Source: Leptospiraceae bacterium (GTDB lineage Bacteria; Spirochaetota; Leptospiria; Leptospirales; Leptospiraceae). Taken from it: 64,000 nucleotides of DNA. Under the pieces are notes generated by a model. The model did no database searches. It saw only the letters and a list, made by a program, of their open reading frames with translations, and was not told the DNA's origin. The number at the start of each line of letters is the position of its first letter. The first letter of the stretch is position 1. Shown in pieces: positions 17,390 through 27,164 of the stretch. The stretch lies in contig JADJFV010000007.1 of NCBI GenBank assembly GCA_016708435.1, positions 214,879 through 278,878 on the forward strand, in the 5' to 3' direction. Made by a program: the position numbers and the translations under genes.

Positions 17390-18117
17390 TTTTTTCTCCT
17401 GATTAGTTTTAAAATAGTGAATGGATTTAAAAGTTCATAATTTGTAAATATATAGCGAACACCGGATAATACGGTTACGAAAGTTGTAATCAACATCACA
17501 TAATACGGCAAGAAAGTAGCGGCGGAATCTAACCAATTAAAATTATGCATGGTAAACTCTTGTGGCGTTTTCATAAACGTTGAATAATTCTCGTAAGCAA
17601 TTTGATAGCCGGATTTACCAACGAGTTGCCCCTGCTCATACATCTCATTGATTGCATTTCGTTGTTTGGTAGATACAGCCATAAACAACACGAGGATAAC
17701 AAAGATTGCCCCCATTTGGAAAGCTGTCTTTATTTTTCCCATCATAGTAGTATGAAGAGAAGTGCCTGACCGAATCGCAAGCCATCGAAGAGAAGTAATC
17801 AACATATCTCGAAAGATAATGAGTAAAACCATCCATAGTTCAATTTGCTCATCGAGTAAAATAAAAGTAAGAAAGGAGCTAACAACGAGTATCTTGTCCG
17901 CTAGAGGATCAAGAAATTTTCCAAACTCAGTTTCCTGCTTCCACTTGCGAGCCAGATATCCATCAATCAAATCAGTAAAAGAAGCGAGCACAAAAATAAT
18001 AAGTGCATACAGTCTAAAAAAAAAATCGTCTTGAAATAAAAAATAAATAAAGAAAGGCACAAGTAAAACTCGAAGAACAGTCAATGCATTCGGTAAATTA
18101 AAATTAGCCTTAAACAT
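17386..18117 (-). CDS. pgsA: CDP-diacylglycerol-glycerol-3-phosphate phosphatidyltransferase
   Basis: This inner-membrane CDP-alcohol phosphotransferase makes phosphatidylglycerol phosphate. The catalytic signature D-x2-DG-x2-AR-x8-G-x3-D-x3-D is visible as DLIDGYLARKWKQ followed by EFGKFLDPLADK (about 47-71). Several TM segments surround it. At 243 residues it is longer than most PgsA (about 180-200), with an insertion near residues 150-200 before the last TM. It overlaps trpD by 4 bases and follows rimO closely. Confidence 0.93.
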   Translation of the reverse strand: MFKANFNLPNALTVLRVLLVPFFIYFLFQDDFFFRLYALIIFVLASFTDLIDGYLARKWKQETEFGKFLDPLADKILVVSSFLTFILLDEQIELWMVLLIIFRDMLITSLRWLAIRSGTSLHTTMMGKIKTAFQMGAIFVILVLFMAVSTKQRNAINEMYEQGQLVGKSGYQIAYENYSTFMKTPQEFTMHNFNWLDSAATFLPYYVMLITTFVTVLSGVRYIFTNYELLNPFTILKLIRRKN

Positions 18118-18119
18118 AA

Positions 18120-19463
18120 TTAAGATTCCCAGGTTCCGTCCATATCATATTCAGAAAAAGAATTAATCTTCACTCTTCCAATTTGTCCTACTTGCAAACT
18201 TGTAGTCGGAACGTAAACTGTCTCGTCTATTTCAGGAGCATCTTGGAATCGTCTCACTTCTGCAATTCCATTTTCAATGCTATCAACAATCGCGGGATAT
18301 ACTTTTCCAATTCTAGAAAGATGAATGTCTTTTAGAACTTTTAGATGTGCATTTCGAACTAAGTTCACTCTGCGAGCTGCTTCTTTTTTATTTACATCCA
18401 TTTTTAACTCACCTGCTTTGGTTCCCTCCTGCGGAGAAAAAGCAAAGAGTGCAAGCTTTTCTGGTTTCACTTCTTCGATGAATCGCAATACTTCATCTAC
18501 ATCAGCAGCGGTTTCTCCCGGATAGCCCATGATAAGGGAGGTTCTAATTTCCAAATCTTTTACCTGACGAGCTTTACCAAATAAATCTCTAAAGAAAGAA
18601 TAAGAGCCAGTGCGATTCATAGACTTTAATACTCTTTCGGAAACATGTTGAATAGGTGATTCTAAATAGGGTGCAATCTTTGCATTTGTAGCAAAAAGAT
18701 CTATGAGCTTTTCTGTTTTTTTATCGGGGTAAAGATAGAGTAACCGCAATATCTCTAAGCCATCAATTTCGGTAATTCTATTTAATAAATCTTTTAATTT
18801 GTCCGTATCTCTTCCATAAAAGACTGTGTCCTGAGATACAATGCAAATTTCTTTGGAGCCACGCTTAACAGCGAGTAAACTGTCTTCGTAGATTTTGTCT
18901 TCTGGCTGGTCTCTAAACTCACCGCGTAGTTTTGGTATTATACAAAAATGACAACCCCGATTACAACCATCAGATACTTTGATAAATGCATAAGGCTTTG
19001 GAGAATTAAAAGAAGAAATAAAGTTGTCGCGATCCAGTAAAGAGACATTTACATCGGCAAAGTTCACAAAGTCCTGAGGAAATTGCTCTTTTATAATTTT
19101 TCCCGCCTGACTGTATCTACCGGTTCCGAAAACTAAATCGACTTCCGGCATATCGCCCCTGATCTCTTTCGGATAACGTTCTGCGAAGCAACCAACAACG
19201 ACTAGCTTCTGATCTGCTTGACGTTTTATTTTTCCAGCAGTTAGGATTGTATCGATTGTTTCTTCTGTTGCAGATTGAATAAATGTGCAGGTATTGATTA
19301 AGTGAAAATCGCTCTCTTCAGGAGTTTTCGAAGGTTTTAGCCCCTCTTCTAAGAGAGACTTTTCCATGTGCAAAGAATCTGCTGTGTTCTTAGGACATCC
19401 TAATGTAGTGATGTAAAAAGATTTTGTAACTGATTCTTTTTTTTCCTTTAAGCTAGACTTCAA
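18120..19463 (-). CDS. rimO: Ribosomal protein S12 methylthiotransferase RimO
   Basis: RimO is a radical SAM enzyme that methylthiolates the conserved Asp of ribosomal protein S12. The N-terminal UPF0004 domain carries the first cluster cysteines (TLGCPKN, NTCTFI, VVGCFAERYP). The radical SAM cluster is C-x3-C-x2-C in DGCNRGCHFCIIP (about residue 160). The TRAM domain is at the C-terminus. RimO rather than MiaB is favoured by GCPKN and ADS in the N-terminal motif. 447 residues. Confidence 0.96.
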   Translation of the reverse strand: MKSSLKEKKESVTKSFYITTLGCPKNTADSLHMEKSLLEEGLKPSKTPEESDFHLINTCTFIQSATEETIDTILTAGKIKRQADQKLVVVGCFAERYPKEIRGDMPEVDLVFGTGRYSQAGKIIKEQFPQDFVNFADVNVSLLDRDNFISSFNSPKPYAFIKVSDGCNRGCHFCIIPKLRGEFRDQPEDKIYEDSLLAVKRGSKEICIVSQDTVFYGRDTDKLKDLLNRITEIDGLEILRLLYLYPDKKTEKLIDLFATNAKIAPYLESPIQHVSERVLKSMNRTGSYSFFRDLFGKARQVKDLEIRTSLIMGYPGETAADVDEVLRFIEEVKPEKLALFAFSPQEGTKAGELKMDVNKKEAARRVNLVRNAHLKVLKDIHLSRIGKVYPAIVDSIENGIAEVRRFQDAPEIDETVYVPTTSLQVGQIGRVKINSFSEYDMDGTWES

Positions 19464-19465
19464 GC

Positions 19466-20608
19466 TTATTCTCCGAGCTCTCTAATAATGAATTGCGTAT
19501 TGTCATAAGGACTCGGAGCTTTTAAGAAAATCTTTTTAGCAAGTCTTCCCGGGCGCCCTAGTTTTACTTTTTCTTTGCCATTTTGAATCATATCTACAGC
19601 ACCACCATCCCCTACTTTGATTTCAAGTCTATCACGTGCTTCGAGTTGTTTTGTTTCTCCAGAAGAGACTAATCCGCGTTCGCCGGTCTGTCCATCGATA
19701 ATGAATTCTACATAACTAGAGCGAATAAAATAAAGTGTAACTTGAATCGGGACATCGCCTATTGGTTTGTTATTGCTATCCGGTTTTGCTTCTCCACTCA
19801 GACGAACAAGTATCTTCGCAGAACTGTCAGTAACCGCTTGCGTAACAATTTTGATTTCGCGACGAAGAGACGTTAGCTCCGGGTTGTTATAACTTAAAAC
19901 TGATTCGGTTCCTACTTTAGAATCAAAAGTGTAAACTTTCTTTTCAGGGAAAATATTAAATCCAATGGTAGCAAAATTTTCTCCGTCTACTTTCTTAACC
20001 CCTTTTATAAAGATTTTACACTGTTGATTGTTTACACTGAATGTAAAGCCTTGCTCTGGGGTAAGGGTAAAGGGAACGCTAGAATTTTCTGGAACCGATT
20101 GAGAAATAAAAGAGATTTCTGGAATCGTAGAATGACTAGTCGGATTCGTAGTCTCTTTTGTTTCGGTTGTAGTAGATTCTGTAGTCGTAGAGGACGAATC
20201 GCTATTATCCCTTTCCGAAAAAAAAATTACAAGAAATACGGCAAGGCATACCCCTAAAATAATTCCTAGCGGTAAAAGCTTATTAGTCTTTAACTCAAGT
20301 GCAATCATTTTTACGGTTGGCTTGGTTAATTCTTCTAGTGGTTGTTGAGACTCTACTAATTGCTCGCCTCTATACAGATTTAACATTCCCGCTGTGTCCA
20401 ATTTTAAATAATCGGAATAATTTTTCAAAAATCCAATCGTAAATGTTTCTGCCGGAAACTGCGCATAGTCTTCATTTTCCAGTGCAATTACAAATTTAAT
20501 TGCAATATTTGTATCTCGAGAAACATCTTTAACAGAAAGATTTTTTTCTTCTCTTACTTCTCTTAGAATTTGTCCTACTCTTTTATTAGTGCTCACTTGC
20601 ATCTCCAA
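19466..20608 (-). CDS. RodZ-like helix-turn-helix membrane protein
   Basis: An N-terminal HTH domain of the RodZ/HTH_25 type (about 10-75: VGQILREVREEKNLS and AIKFVIALENEDYAQFP) is followed by a TM segment (about 113-133), a Ser/Thr-rich linker and a C-terminal periplasmic beta domain like DUF4115 (about 290-380). RodZ links MreB to the cell-wall machinery in rods; a similar cell-shape role is likely here. It overlaps neither neighbour but lies 2 bases from rimO and 9 from the lolA-like gene, so it is in the same operon. Confidence 0.85.
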   Translation of the reverse strand: MEMQVSTNKRVGQILREVREEKNLSVKDVSRDTNIAIKFVIALENEDYAQFPAETFTIGFLKNYSDYLKLDTAGMLNLYRGEQLVESQQPLEELTKPTVKMIALELKTNKLLPLGIILGVCLAVFLVIFFSERDNSDSSSTTTESTTTETKETTNPTSHSTIPEISFISQSVPENSSVPFTLTPEQGFTFSVNNQQCKIFIKGVKKVDGENFATIGFNIFPEKKVYTFDSKVGTESVLSYNNPELTSLRREIKIVTQAVTDSSAKILVRLSGEAKPDSNNKPIGDVPIQVTLYFIRSSYVEFIIDGQTGERGLVSSGETKQLEARDRLEIKVGDGGAVDMIQNGKEKVKLGRPGRLAKKIFLKAPSPYDNTQFIIRELGE

Positions 20609-20617
20609 TCAGATATT

Positions 20618-21409
20618 TTATTGATTATCGCTTACTAAAGGATTGTTTACAATTTTAGAATTTCCGCTGATATGATAATTAAAAGTTCCGTCTTCCACTT
20701 CTGGATCTAGAACCATGTTTACAAACTCGATTGTGGTTTGTTTCCCACGAGAATCTGTTGCAATGGATTTTTTTACTAAATATGTTTCTGCATCTATATA
20801 AAGCAGCATATTCTCGAATCCGCCAATCTTCTCGCGTTGTTCAAGAGATAAAACAAAATACGACTTACCGTCATTATTCGCATTTCTAGGCTGCGAAATC
20901 GTATCAAATTTATAATGATACTTTCTAAAAAGTCGATTAAGACCAGCAGGGGAAGCAGACTGAAAGATTGGCTCGCCTGAGGTATTTTGCTTATTGATTT
21001 CTAAGTCCTGTTTGCCAACAGCGTTGATTTTTTTAATATAAATCCAGAGAGTCTTTCCATCGGAAACAATCAAATCCCCATCAGGCTCTGCAAATTCATA
21101 GCGAATTTTGCCAGGCGCCTTATAAGTCGCCTTGCCTTTCATGCTACTAGTCTTTTTGTTATTCACAGTCTGAATTTTAAAATCAGCTGTGTAAGATTTC
21201 ATCTCGGCAAATTTCTTCTTCACATTCTTAACGACTTCCGAAGGTGAATTCCAATTATGAGCCTGCGATAAAAGAGAGTTGCTAGAAAAAAAAGCAAAGA
21301 TAACGCAAAAAAGGAAAATCTTGCGCCAAGAAAGAGTCTTTCTCGGTAAAATCGGCTGAATTGTTAAAGTCAAGTGTTTCAAAGGGGAATTCCGAATCGC
21401 TAAAAACAT
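20618..21409 (-). CDS. LolA-like outer-membrane lipoprotein carrier
   Basis: The 263-residue protein has a basic N-terminus and signal peptide (about 28-50, IFLFCVIFAFFSSNSLLSQ). The mature part has the LolA features: KSYTADFKIQTV, GKIRYEFAEPDGDLIVSDGKTLWIY (written here in part, about 90-112) and a later beta-strand set. LolA ferries lipoproteins through the periplasm, which fits an organism with this many lipoproteins. It probably heads the lolA-rodZ-rimO-pgsA-trpD operon. The region 21410-21595 downstream of the lipase gene holds no gene. Confidence 0.85.
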   Translation of the reverse strand: MFLAIRNSPLKHLTLTIQPILPRKTLSWRKIFLFCVIFAFFSSNSLLSQAHNWNSPSEVVKNVKKKFAEMKSYTADFKIQTVNNKKTSSMKGKATYKAPGKIRYEFAEPDGDLIVSDGKTLWIYIKKINAVGKQDLEINKQNTSGEPIFQSASPAGLNRLFRKYHYKFDTISQPRNANNDGKSYFVLSLEQREKIGGFENMLLYIDAETYLVKKSIATDSRGKQTTIEFVNMVLDPEVEDGTFNYHISGNSKIVNNPLVSDNQ

Positions 21410-21595
21410 AGTTTACCTATCAATAAAACAATACTTTAAAAGCTAAGTAAATTGTTAAGACAAATCTATTGGCAATTAGGAATTTTTGAAGGGTTAAAGA
21501 TTACCGCTGATGGACATCGAAAGCTAAAACAGAAGGCTCCTGATTCAAGAAAATGCCCATCTTTGTTTATCCGTGGTATTCTTTTTTTCAATCAT

Positions 21596-23332
21596 TCACT
21601 CAGGAAGAAAAAGTTTCTTAATTTCAGGAAAATTCTTCTCAGCTTCGGATTCGCCCTTATCTATAATTTCCTGAAAGAGGCTAAAGTCAAATAGGTTAAA
21701 ATCTTCGAGGTGGAAGTGCAAAAACAAATCCATACGAGATACTTTCGCTTTTGTGATTTCTCTTCCCTCAAGCATACTAGCACGACCCATGATTTTTAGA
21801 ATGGGCGGATACTTAATGTATTCCCACAAACTTCGAAAAAAAGATTTTCCCGAACTCGCTCTATCGTCTAGCAATAAGTAAAGACTTTTGTCCTTCAATG
21901 GAGAGACATTGACACTCAAAATTTTATCAGCACCTTTTTTTCGAATCAAATCATCAGGAACATTGTTCAAAACTCCTCCATCAGTTAAAAGTCTCTCGCC
22001 CATAAAGACCGGGGGGAAAACACCGGGTAGACTCATCGTGCAAAGAAGAGCTTCCCAAAAAGGACCTTTATCAAATACATATTCTTCGCCTGCATGAAGA
22101 TCAATCGCGGATGTAACAAATGGAATCTTTGCATCTTCAATTCGTTCATCAGCAAAAATTTCTTTTAGCATTGCTTTCATCTTTCGACCTTTGTAAAAAG
22201 AAATCAAAGGAATCGTTGGATCAAAAGGAGTATCCAATCCACCAAAGTATTTTCGAACGAAAGATTCGATATTAGCCGCTGACTCACCGCGAGAATGAAG
22301 AGCGCCAATGACAGCACCCATAGAAGAGCCCGAAATAAAATCGACTTGGATTTTATTTCGTTCGAGGACTTTTAAAAGACCTACATGTGCCAAAGCCCTC
22401 GCCCCTCCTCCGCCTAACGTCAAACCGCGAGTTCGTCCCATGATAGAGCGAGCCATGAATTCTCTATTCGTAAATACTCTTTCCTTTTTATGCTCTCCTC
22501 GAAATGAGTTCGTTTTTTCTTGAAGAAAGCGAATCACTCTTCCTTCATAATTACGCAGAGAATTCTGTAAGTATTCGAATGTATTTGTTTTTTCAGACCA
22601 TCCAGATTCGATACTCTTCTCGTAGAAAATAATGTAATCCGCTTGAATCATAATATTCTCAAATGATTTAATTTGATCTGCATGATTAAATTGAACATGT
22701 AAGACCGGGGCTTTAGAACGCAAATCACTGAGTTTGATTAATCTTTTCTCTTGGGTTAAATTTTTGAATTCCTCTGTGGAGATAATCTTTGTTTTCCCCG
22801 GAATCATTTCTTCACAGGCATAAGCAAATTTTTTTACCTCTTCTTGAAATCCATTTCCAATTCCCATTTGCACATGAGCGATGAGTCTTCTCGGCATAAG
22901 GGCTCGCTTAGGTATAATGAGATTATCCCTAAATCGTTCGGAGACAAAGGAGATTAAATTTTTAGACAAAGCAATATCATTTTCTGCGAGTTCTAAGAAA
23001 AGTTTTCCATTAATTTCATATAAAAGACAATCCATAGATGCTGATGCAGTGCTTGAATGCTGCATTCTTGTAATCACGCTAACTTCCCCCAAAACTTCTT
23101 CCGGTCCCAAGTAAATAGACTTAGTGTTATTCACTCGGACTAATACTTCGCCGTATCGAATGATGAATAGACTGTCTGAAATTTCTCCGGTTAAATATAT
23201 TATATCCTTATTATGAACTTTCTTCTCAACTAAGCCAGTCGCTATTTTTTGCAAAGTGCTAAGCCTTACACCCTGAAACAGTTTCAGTCTTTTCAGAAAT
23301 CGAACCCTATAATCTAAAATATTTTTTTTCAT
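21596..23332 (-). CDS. Cyclic-nucleotide-binding patatin-like phospholipase (NTE/RssA type)
   Basis: The 578-residue protein joins an N-terminal cNMP-binding domain (about 10-130) to a C-terminal patatin domain (about 300-510). The oxyanion-hole motif GGGGARALAHVG, the nucleophile motif GSSMG (Ser of the Ser-Asp dyad) and the Asp in TDGGVLNNVP are all visible, so it should be an active serine lipase/lysophospholipase. The region between them (about 145-290) resembles the Rossmann-like linker seen in NTE-family proteins. Cyclic-nucleotide control is inferred from the domain. It ends 187 bases from the lolA-like gene. Confidence 0.9.
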   Translation of the reverse strand: MKKNILDYRVRFLKRLKLFQGVRLSTLQKIATGLVEKKVHNKDIIYLTGEISDSLFIIRYGEVLVRVNNTKSIYLGPEEVLGEVSVITRMQHSSTASASMDCLLYEINGKLFLELAENDIALSKNLISFVSERFRDNLIIPKRALMPRRLIAHVQMGIGNGFQEEVKKFAYACEEMIPGKTKIISTEEFKNLTQEKRLIKLSDLRSKAPVLHVQFNHADQIKSFENIMIQADYIIFYEKSIESGWSEKTNTFEYLQNSLRNYEGRVIRFLQEKTNSFRGEHKKERVFTNREFMARSIMGRTRGLTLGGGGARALAHVGLLKVLERNKIQVDFISGSSMGAVIGALHSRGESAANIESFVRKYFGGLDTPFDPTIPLISFYKGRKMKAMLKEIFADERIEDAKIPFVTSAIDLHAGEEYVFDKGPFWEALLCTMSLPGVFPPVFMGERLLTDGGVLNNVPDDLIRKKGADKILSVNVSPLKDKSLYLLLDDRASSGKSFFRSLWEYIKYPPILKIMGRASMLEGREITKAKVSRMDLFLHFHLEDFNLFDFSLFQEIIDKGESEAEKNFPEIKKLFLPE

Positions 23333-23486
23333 GATGATAGATTTTACCCTGTATTTATTTGATTATCAAGTAAATAATAAATTTACTTGATAATCTTTTC
23401 TTAAAACCGAAACCTATTAGGAACATTTTTTCTTTCCTTAACTTTTTTTAATTGATTGTTTATTTCTATATATTATTTAATCCCTA

Positions 23487-24176
23487 GTGAATTCAGAAAC
23501 ATTAAAGAAAAACCTCCTTGAGGGTATACAGATTACAATCACATTGCACTCTCTTGATGATATTACTCAAAAGCTTATTTATTCGACTGTTCTCGAAATT
23601 TTAACCTTTTACAATCGAGAAGGACTTTTCACGGCTATCTACACTGCTCTCTTTGAATCCACCATGAATGCAGTGAAAGCAAATGCAAAAAAAGCTTTCT
23701 TCCAAGAAAAAGGAATGCCGATCTATGATGAGTTCGATTATCGAAGCGGCACTAAACTATTCAAAAAACAAGTGAATAACAATAATTTACCTGTCTATTG
23801 TCAATTAGCTAAGAAACAGGGACTTGATATTACGATTAACTTTTTTCATTCCTTCGACGGAGTTAAGATTGAATTATTAAATAACAGTCAACTTTACAAA
23901 GAAGAAGAAAACCGAATCCGCGCAAAGCTTGCTCTCGGGCAAAAATACATGAGCATAGTAGAATTTCATCAAGATAATTCAGATACCTCAGAAGGAGAAG
24001 GTCTTGGGCTAGTCGTGAGTATCCTCATGTTAAAAGAAGCAGGAATTCCGACAGGTGATTTTCGTATCGGATGTAAAAACGGTATTACCCGCACTCGCAT
24101 TGAAATTCCCTTCACTTCCAAATATTTAAGCGAAAGACAAAAGTATAAATTAGAATTAGAAAGAGGGAGTTTTTAG
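23487..24176 (+). CDS. Stand-alone HATPase-like protein
   Basis: The 229-residue protein has an N-box-like helix ALFESTMNAVKANAKK (about 54-69) and a G-box-like EGEGLGLVVSILMLKEAG (about 172-189), the ATP-lid pattern of the GHKL/histidine-kinase ATPase fold, but no dimerisation/phospho-acceptor domain and no TM segment. It could be an anti-sigma-type kinase or a regulatory ATPase. The start is GTG 23487. Its stop lies one base from the end of ftsK on the other strand, with no terminator hairpin between them. The 23333-23486 divergent region holds the promoters; I see no clear boxes. Confidence 0.75.
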   Translation: MNSETLKKNLLEGIQITITLHSLDDITQKLIYSTVLEILTFYNREGLFTAIYTALFESTMNAVKANAKKAFFQEKGMPIYDEFDYRSGTKLFKKQVNNNNLPVYCQLAKKQGLDITINFFHSFDGVKIELLNNSQLYKEEENRIRAKLALGQKYMSIVEFHQDNSDTSEGEGLGLVVSILMLKEAGIPTGDFRIGCKNGITRTRIEIPFTSKYLSERQKYKLELERGSF

Positions 24177-24177
24177 A

Positions 24178-26850
24178 TTATCTCAAAATCTCTCTAGGTT
24201 TAGAGCCAATCTGAGGACCAACATATCCCCTCTCTTCCATCAGTTCCATAAGACGGGCTGCTTTATTATAACCAATTCGAAGTCGTCGTTGCAGATAACT
24301 AGCACTAGCCTTTCGATCTGTTTTAACAATCATCCAGGCTTCATCGAAGGAAGCTTCATCTTCTTCTGATGATTCTTCCTGGAAAGATTCTTCATCTAAG
24401 TTGATATCAACAAAATCAGGATCAGCATATTTACGAGACTCAATTACGATTTGTTCAATTTCATCTTCCGAAACATAAGGCGCCTGGATTCTTTGTAGAT
24501 CAGGAGAAGTCGGGGACTTATACAAGAAGTCCCCCTTACCAAGAAGTGCATCTGCTCCACTGTAATCTAAAATAATTTTCGAGTCAGTCTTTTGTGCTAC
24601 GTGAAATGCCATACGCGCCGGGCAGTTAGCCTTGATTAGCCCCGTGATAACATCTACCGATGGACGTTGCGTTGCCATTACAAGGTGAATTCCCACTGCT
24701 CTAGACTTCTGGCTAATACGTGTTATGTAGTCTTCCAATTCTTTTCCGGATACCATCATTAAGTCAGAAAGCTCATCTATAAAAATCACAATATAAGGCA
24801 TATGATGATAACGCCCTTTAGAAAACTTCAATGAATTGGCAACTTTTTCGTTATATGTTTTTAAATCTCTACATTTCAATTCAGAAACTAAATTGTATCG
24901 AACTTCCATTTCTTGCACAGCCCAGGAAAGTGCTTTCGTTGCCTTACGCGGATCTGTAATCACCGGCATGAGTAGATGCGGTATATCCTCATATAACGCT
25001 AACTCTACCATCTTGGGATCAATCATAACAAAGCGAACATCTTCTGGTGACTTCGTAAAAATAAGAGAACAAATCATTGAGTTCATGGAAACAGATTTTC
25101 CAGAACCAGTCGTTCCTGCGACTAGCAAATGAGGAAGCTTATTTAAATCAATAGATACGCTGTCTCCCGTTATACTATCTTTACCTATAACGATGTTTAA
25201 ATCACGAGTAGCGTTTAACGCGCTGTATTCCTTAAGCATATCGCCGAGAAACACATCGTCTCTATGTTTATTCGGAACTTCAATACCGATGGTAGACTTA
25301 CCTGGAATTGGAGCAACCATACGAATACTCTTAACAGCTAAGTTTAATTTTAATTCGTCGGTAAGAGACGTTATGCGCCCTAGCTTAACACCCTGCGGTG
25401 GAGTTAATTCATAGCGGGTAATGATTGGTCCGCGCTGATAGGAGACGACCTTTGAATCATATCCATATTGCTTGATAATTTCTTGAATATGAAGACCAAG
25501 CTTTTCTGCTTCTAGTTTAAAAAGAGGATCTGATTTTTTCTCGGCTTTCTTTGATAGAATTCTATGCGATAAATAATATTCCGTATTTCGTTTTGGAACA
25601 ATATCGGGAACGGTGGATTGTTTACGAATTGGTTTTGGTTTAGAGTTAGGAGATTCAACTTTATTACCAAAGAGATCTACTTCTTCGGTTTGTATACTTA
25701 TATCCTGCAAATCATCGGCTAACACTTCTTCTTCGTCAGACATGAGTCCCGGTAAGGAATCAAGCTCATCTGAATTAGAAACGATAGCAGTAATCGGCTC
25801 GGCATCCATTACCTCATCTTGAAAATCATTTGGATCAACAACTCTACGCTCTGCACTTGTTGAAATAAATGCTTGCAGGTTATTCGCTGTTATCTCCTCT
25901 TCTAAAGGATTTGACTGAGTAATTTTACTTATGATTTGCGTTGGAGTCGATCTAAACTTTGGAACCGGATCCACTTTGATTTCTTCTTTATAAATTGGTT
26001 GTGGAACTCTTGGCTTTTGCGTTGTAATTACAGACTTGTATTCAAATTTTTCAATGATTTCAGGCTTAGAAGGTCTTATTGTAGGAGAATTTTTTATCTC
26101 TCGAATGGAAGGCTCTTCATTGGTAATCTCTTCTTCCAATTCACTGATAGGAGCTTCCATTTCTTCGTCCAATCCCTGCTCTCTTCTTCTTACTTCAAAC
26201 CAGGGAATTTGTCCCGAGAGTTCTTCTTCTACTTCCTCTTCTTCTTTTTTGCGAACTAAACTAACATAAGAATCTAGCTTTTCTTTGATTGGGTATTTTA
26301 CTAGAAACTCATTCCACTTCTTGAGCACATACTCTTTGTTTAACTCTCTGGGAGACTCTTTAAAAATAATCAAGGCTCCGTAAAGAAATATGACTACATT
26401 CAAAATAATTCTTCCCGACTGCCCGAAAACATATTCCATCGCAGTTGAAAATTTAAGACCAACGTAACCACCGCCGTCTTTGAGACTTGCGATATTTGTT
26501 TCAAATATACTACAAAAAATGGAAAATGCTAAAAGTATAATTGGAACGGATAATAGCAAATTACCCATATCTGGCTCTTTCTTTTGAAAACTCAATAGTC
26601 CAAAAATAAAACTTAATACACCTAACATATAGGCAGCGCGCCCAAATAAATAAAAAGCGATGTAGCCAAAATAATGTCCGAGTCTTCCAAATAGATTTGC
26701 AGACTGAGCCACATCTACATCTTGAAATGAAAGTAGCGAAAAAAAGCAAAATATACTAAAAAACAAAAATCCATAAGGACTAAACGCCCTCGTCTTTGGA
26801 CTTAAATCCATTTTTTTCTTAGAAGTTGATGGTGGTTTGATGCCAGACAT
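24178..26850 (-). CDS. ftsK: DNA translocase FtsK/SpoIIIE
   Basis: FtsK pumps DNA at the septum to clear the chromosome and supports dimer resolution. The 890-residue protein has four TM segments (about 25-190), an acidic/proline-rich linker (about 210-430) and the motor domain with Walker A LLVAGTTGSGKSVSMNS (about 568-584) and Walker B YIVIFIDELSDLM. The C-terminal winged-helix gamma domain (about 825-890, ASYLQRRLRIGYNKAARL) reads polarity sequences. A perfect AAAGGAG ribosome site lies 7 bases before the ATG. Confidence 0.96.
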   Translation of the reverse strand: MSGIKPPSTSKKKMDLSPKTRAFSPYGFLFFSIFCFFSLLSFQDVDVAQSANLFGRLGHYFGYIAFYLFGRAAYMLGVLSFIFGLLSFQKKEPDMGNLLLSVPIILLAFSIFCSIFETNIASLKDGGGYVGLKFSTAMEYVFGQSGRIILNVVIFLYGALIIFKESPRELNKEYVLKKWNEFLVKYPIKEKLDSYVSLVRKKEEEEVEEELSGQIPWFEVRRREQGLDEEMEAPISELEEEITNEEPSIREIKNSPTIRPSKPEIIEKFEYKSVITTQKPRVPQPIYKEEIKVDPVPKFRSTPTQIISKITQSNPLEEEITANNLQAFISTSAERRVVDPNDFQDEVMDAEPITAIVSNSDELDSLPGLMSDEEEVLADDLQDISIQTEEVDLFGNKVESPNSKPKPIRKQSTVPDIVPKRNTEYYLSHRILSKKAEKKSDPLFKLEAEKLGLHIQEIIKQYGYDSKVVSYQRGPIITRYELTPPQGVKLGRITSLTDELKLNLAVKSIRMVAPIPGKSTIGIEVPNKHRDDVFLGDMLKEYSALNATRDLNIVIGKDSITGDSVSIDLNKLPHLLVAGTTGSGKSVSMNSMICSLIFTKSPEDVRFVMIDPKMVELALYEDIPHLLMPVITDPRKATKALSWAVQEMEVRYNLVSELKCRDLKTYNEKVANSLKFSKGRYHHMPYIVIFIDELSDLMMVSGKELEDYITRISQKSRAVGIHLVMATQRPSVDVITGLIKANCPARMAFHVAQKTDSKIILDYSGADALLGKGDFLYKSPTSPDLQRIQAPYVSEDEIEQIVIESRKYADPDFVDINLDEESFQEESSEEDEASFDEAWMIVKTDRKASASYLQRRLRIGYNKAARLMELMEERGYVGPQIGSKPREILR

Positions 26851-27164
26851 AGTTTTACTCCTTTAATATCGGCAACCTGAGAAAATTGAGACAGTTTTTT
26901 CCCAATAAATCGAGCCAACGATGGAAGATTACCAGGAATGCACACGAATAGATTAAAGTATCTCTCGCTAATGCTTTGGAAGTGCTGTTTGCAACATATA
27001 GACACTATGGTTTTCACAAAGCACACAAAGTGGATGCTCTCTTGGTGTTCTTTGAGTTTTATTTTTTTGACAAGGAAATTAAGATTAAAAAAATGAATTA
27101 AATGCTAATTATCAGTAACCAATCCATTTCACCAGCTTTAGATTAATAAGTTTTCTAAACTTCA
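26851..27164. other. Divergent intergenic region, ftsK / cytochrome gene
   Basis: This 314-base region holds the ftsK ribosome site and presumably both promoters. I see no gene. A stretch near 27015-27055 (TTCACAAAGCACACAAAGTGG and following) looks like a worn dispersed repeat. Confidence 0.5.
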
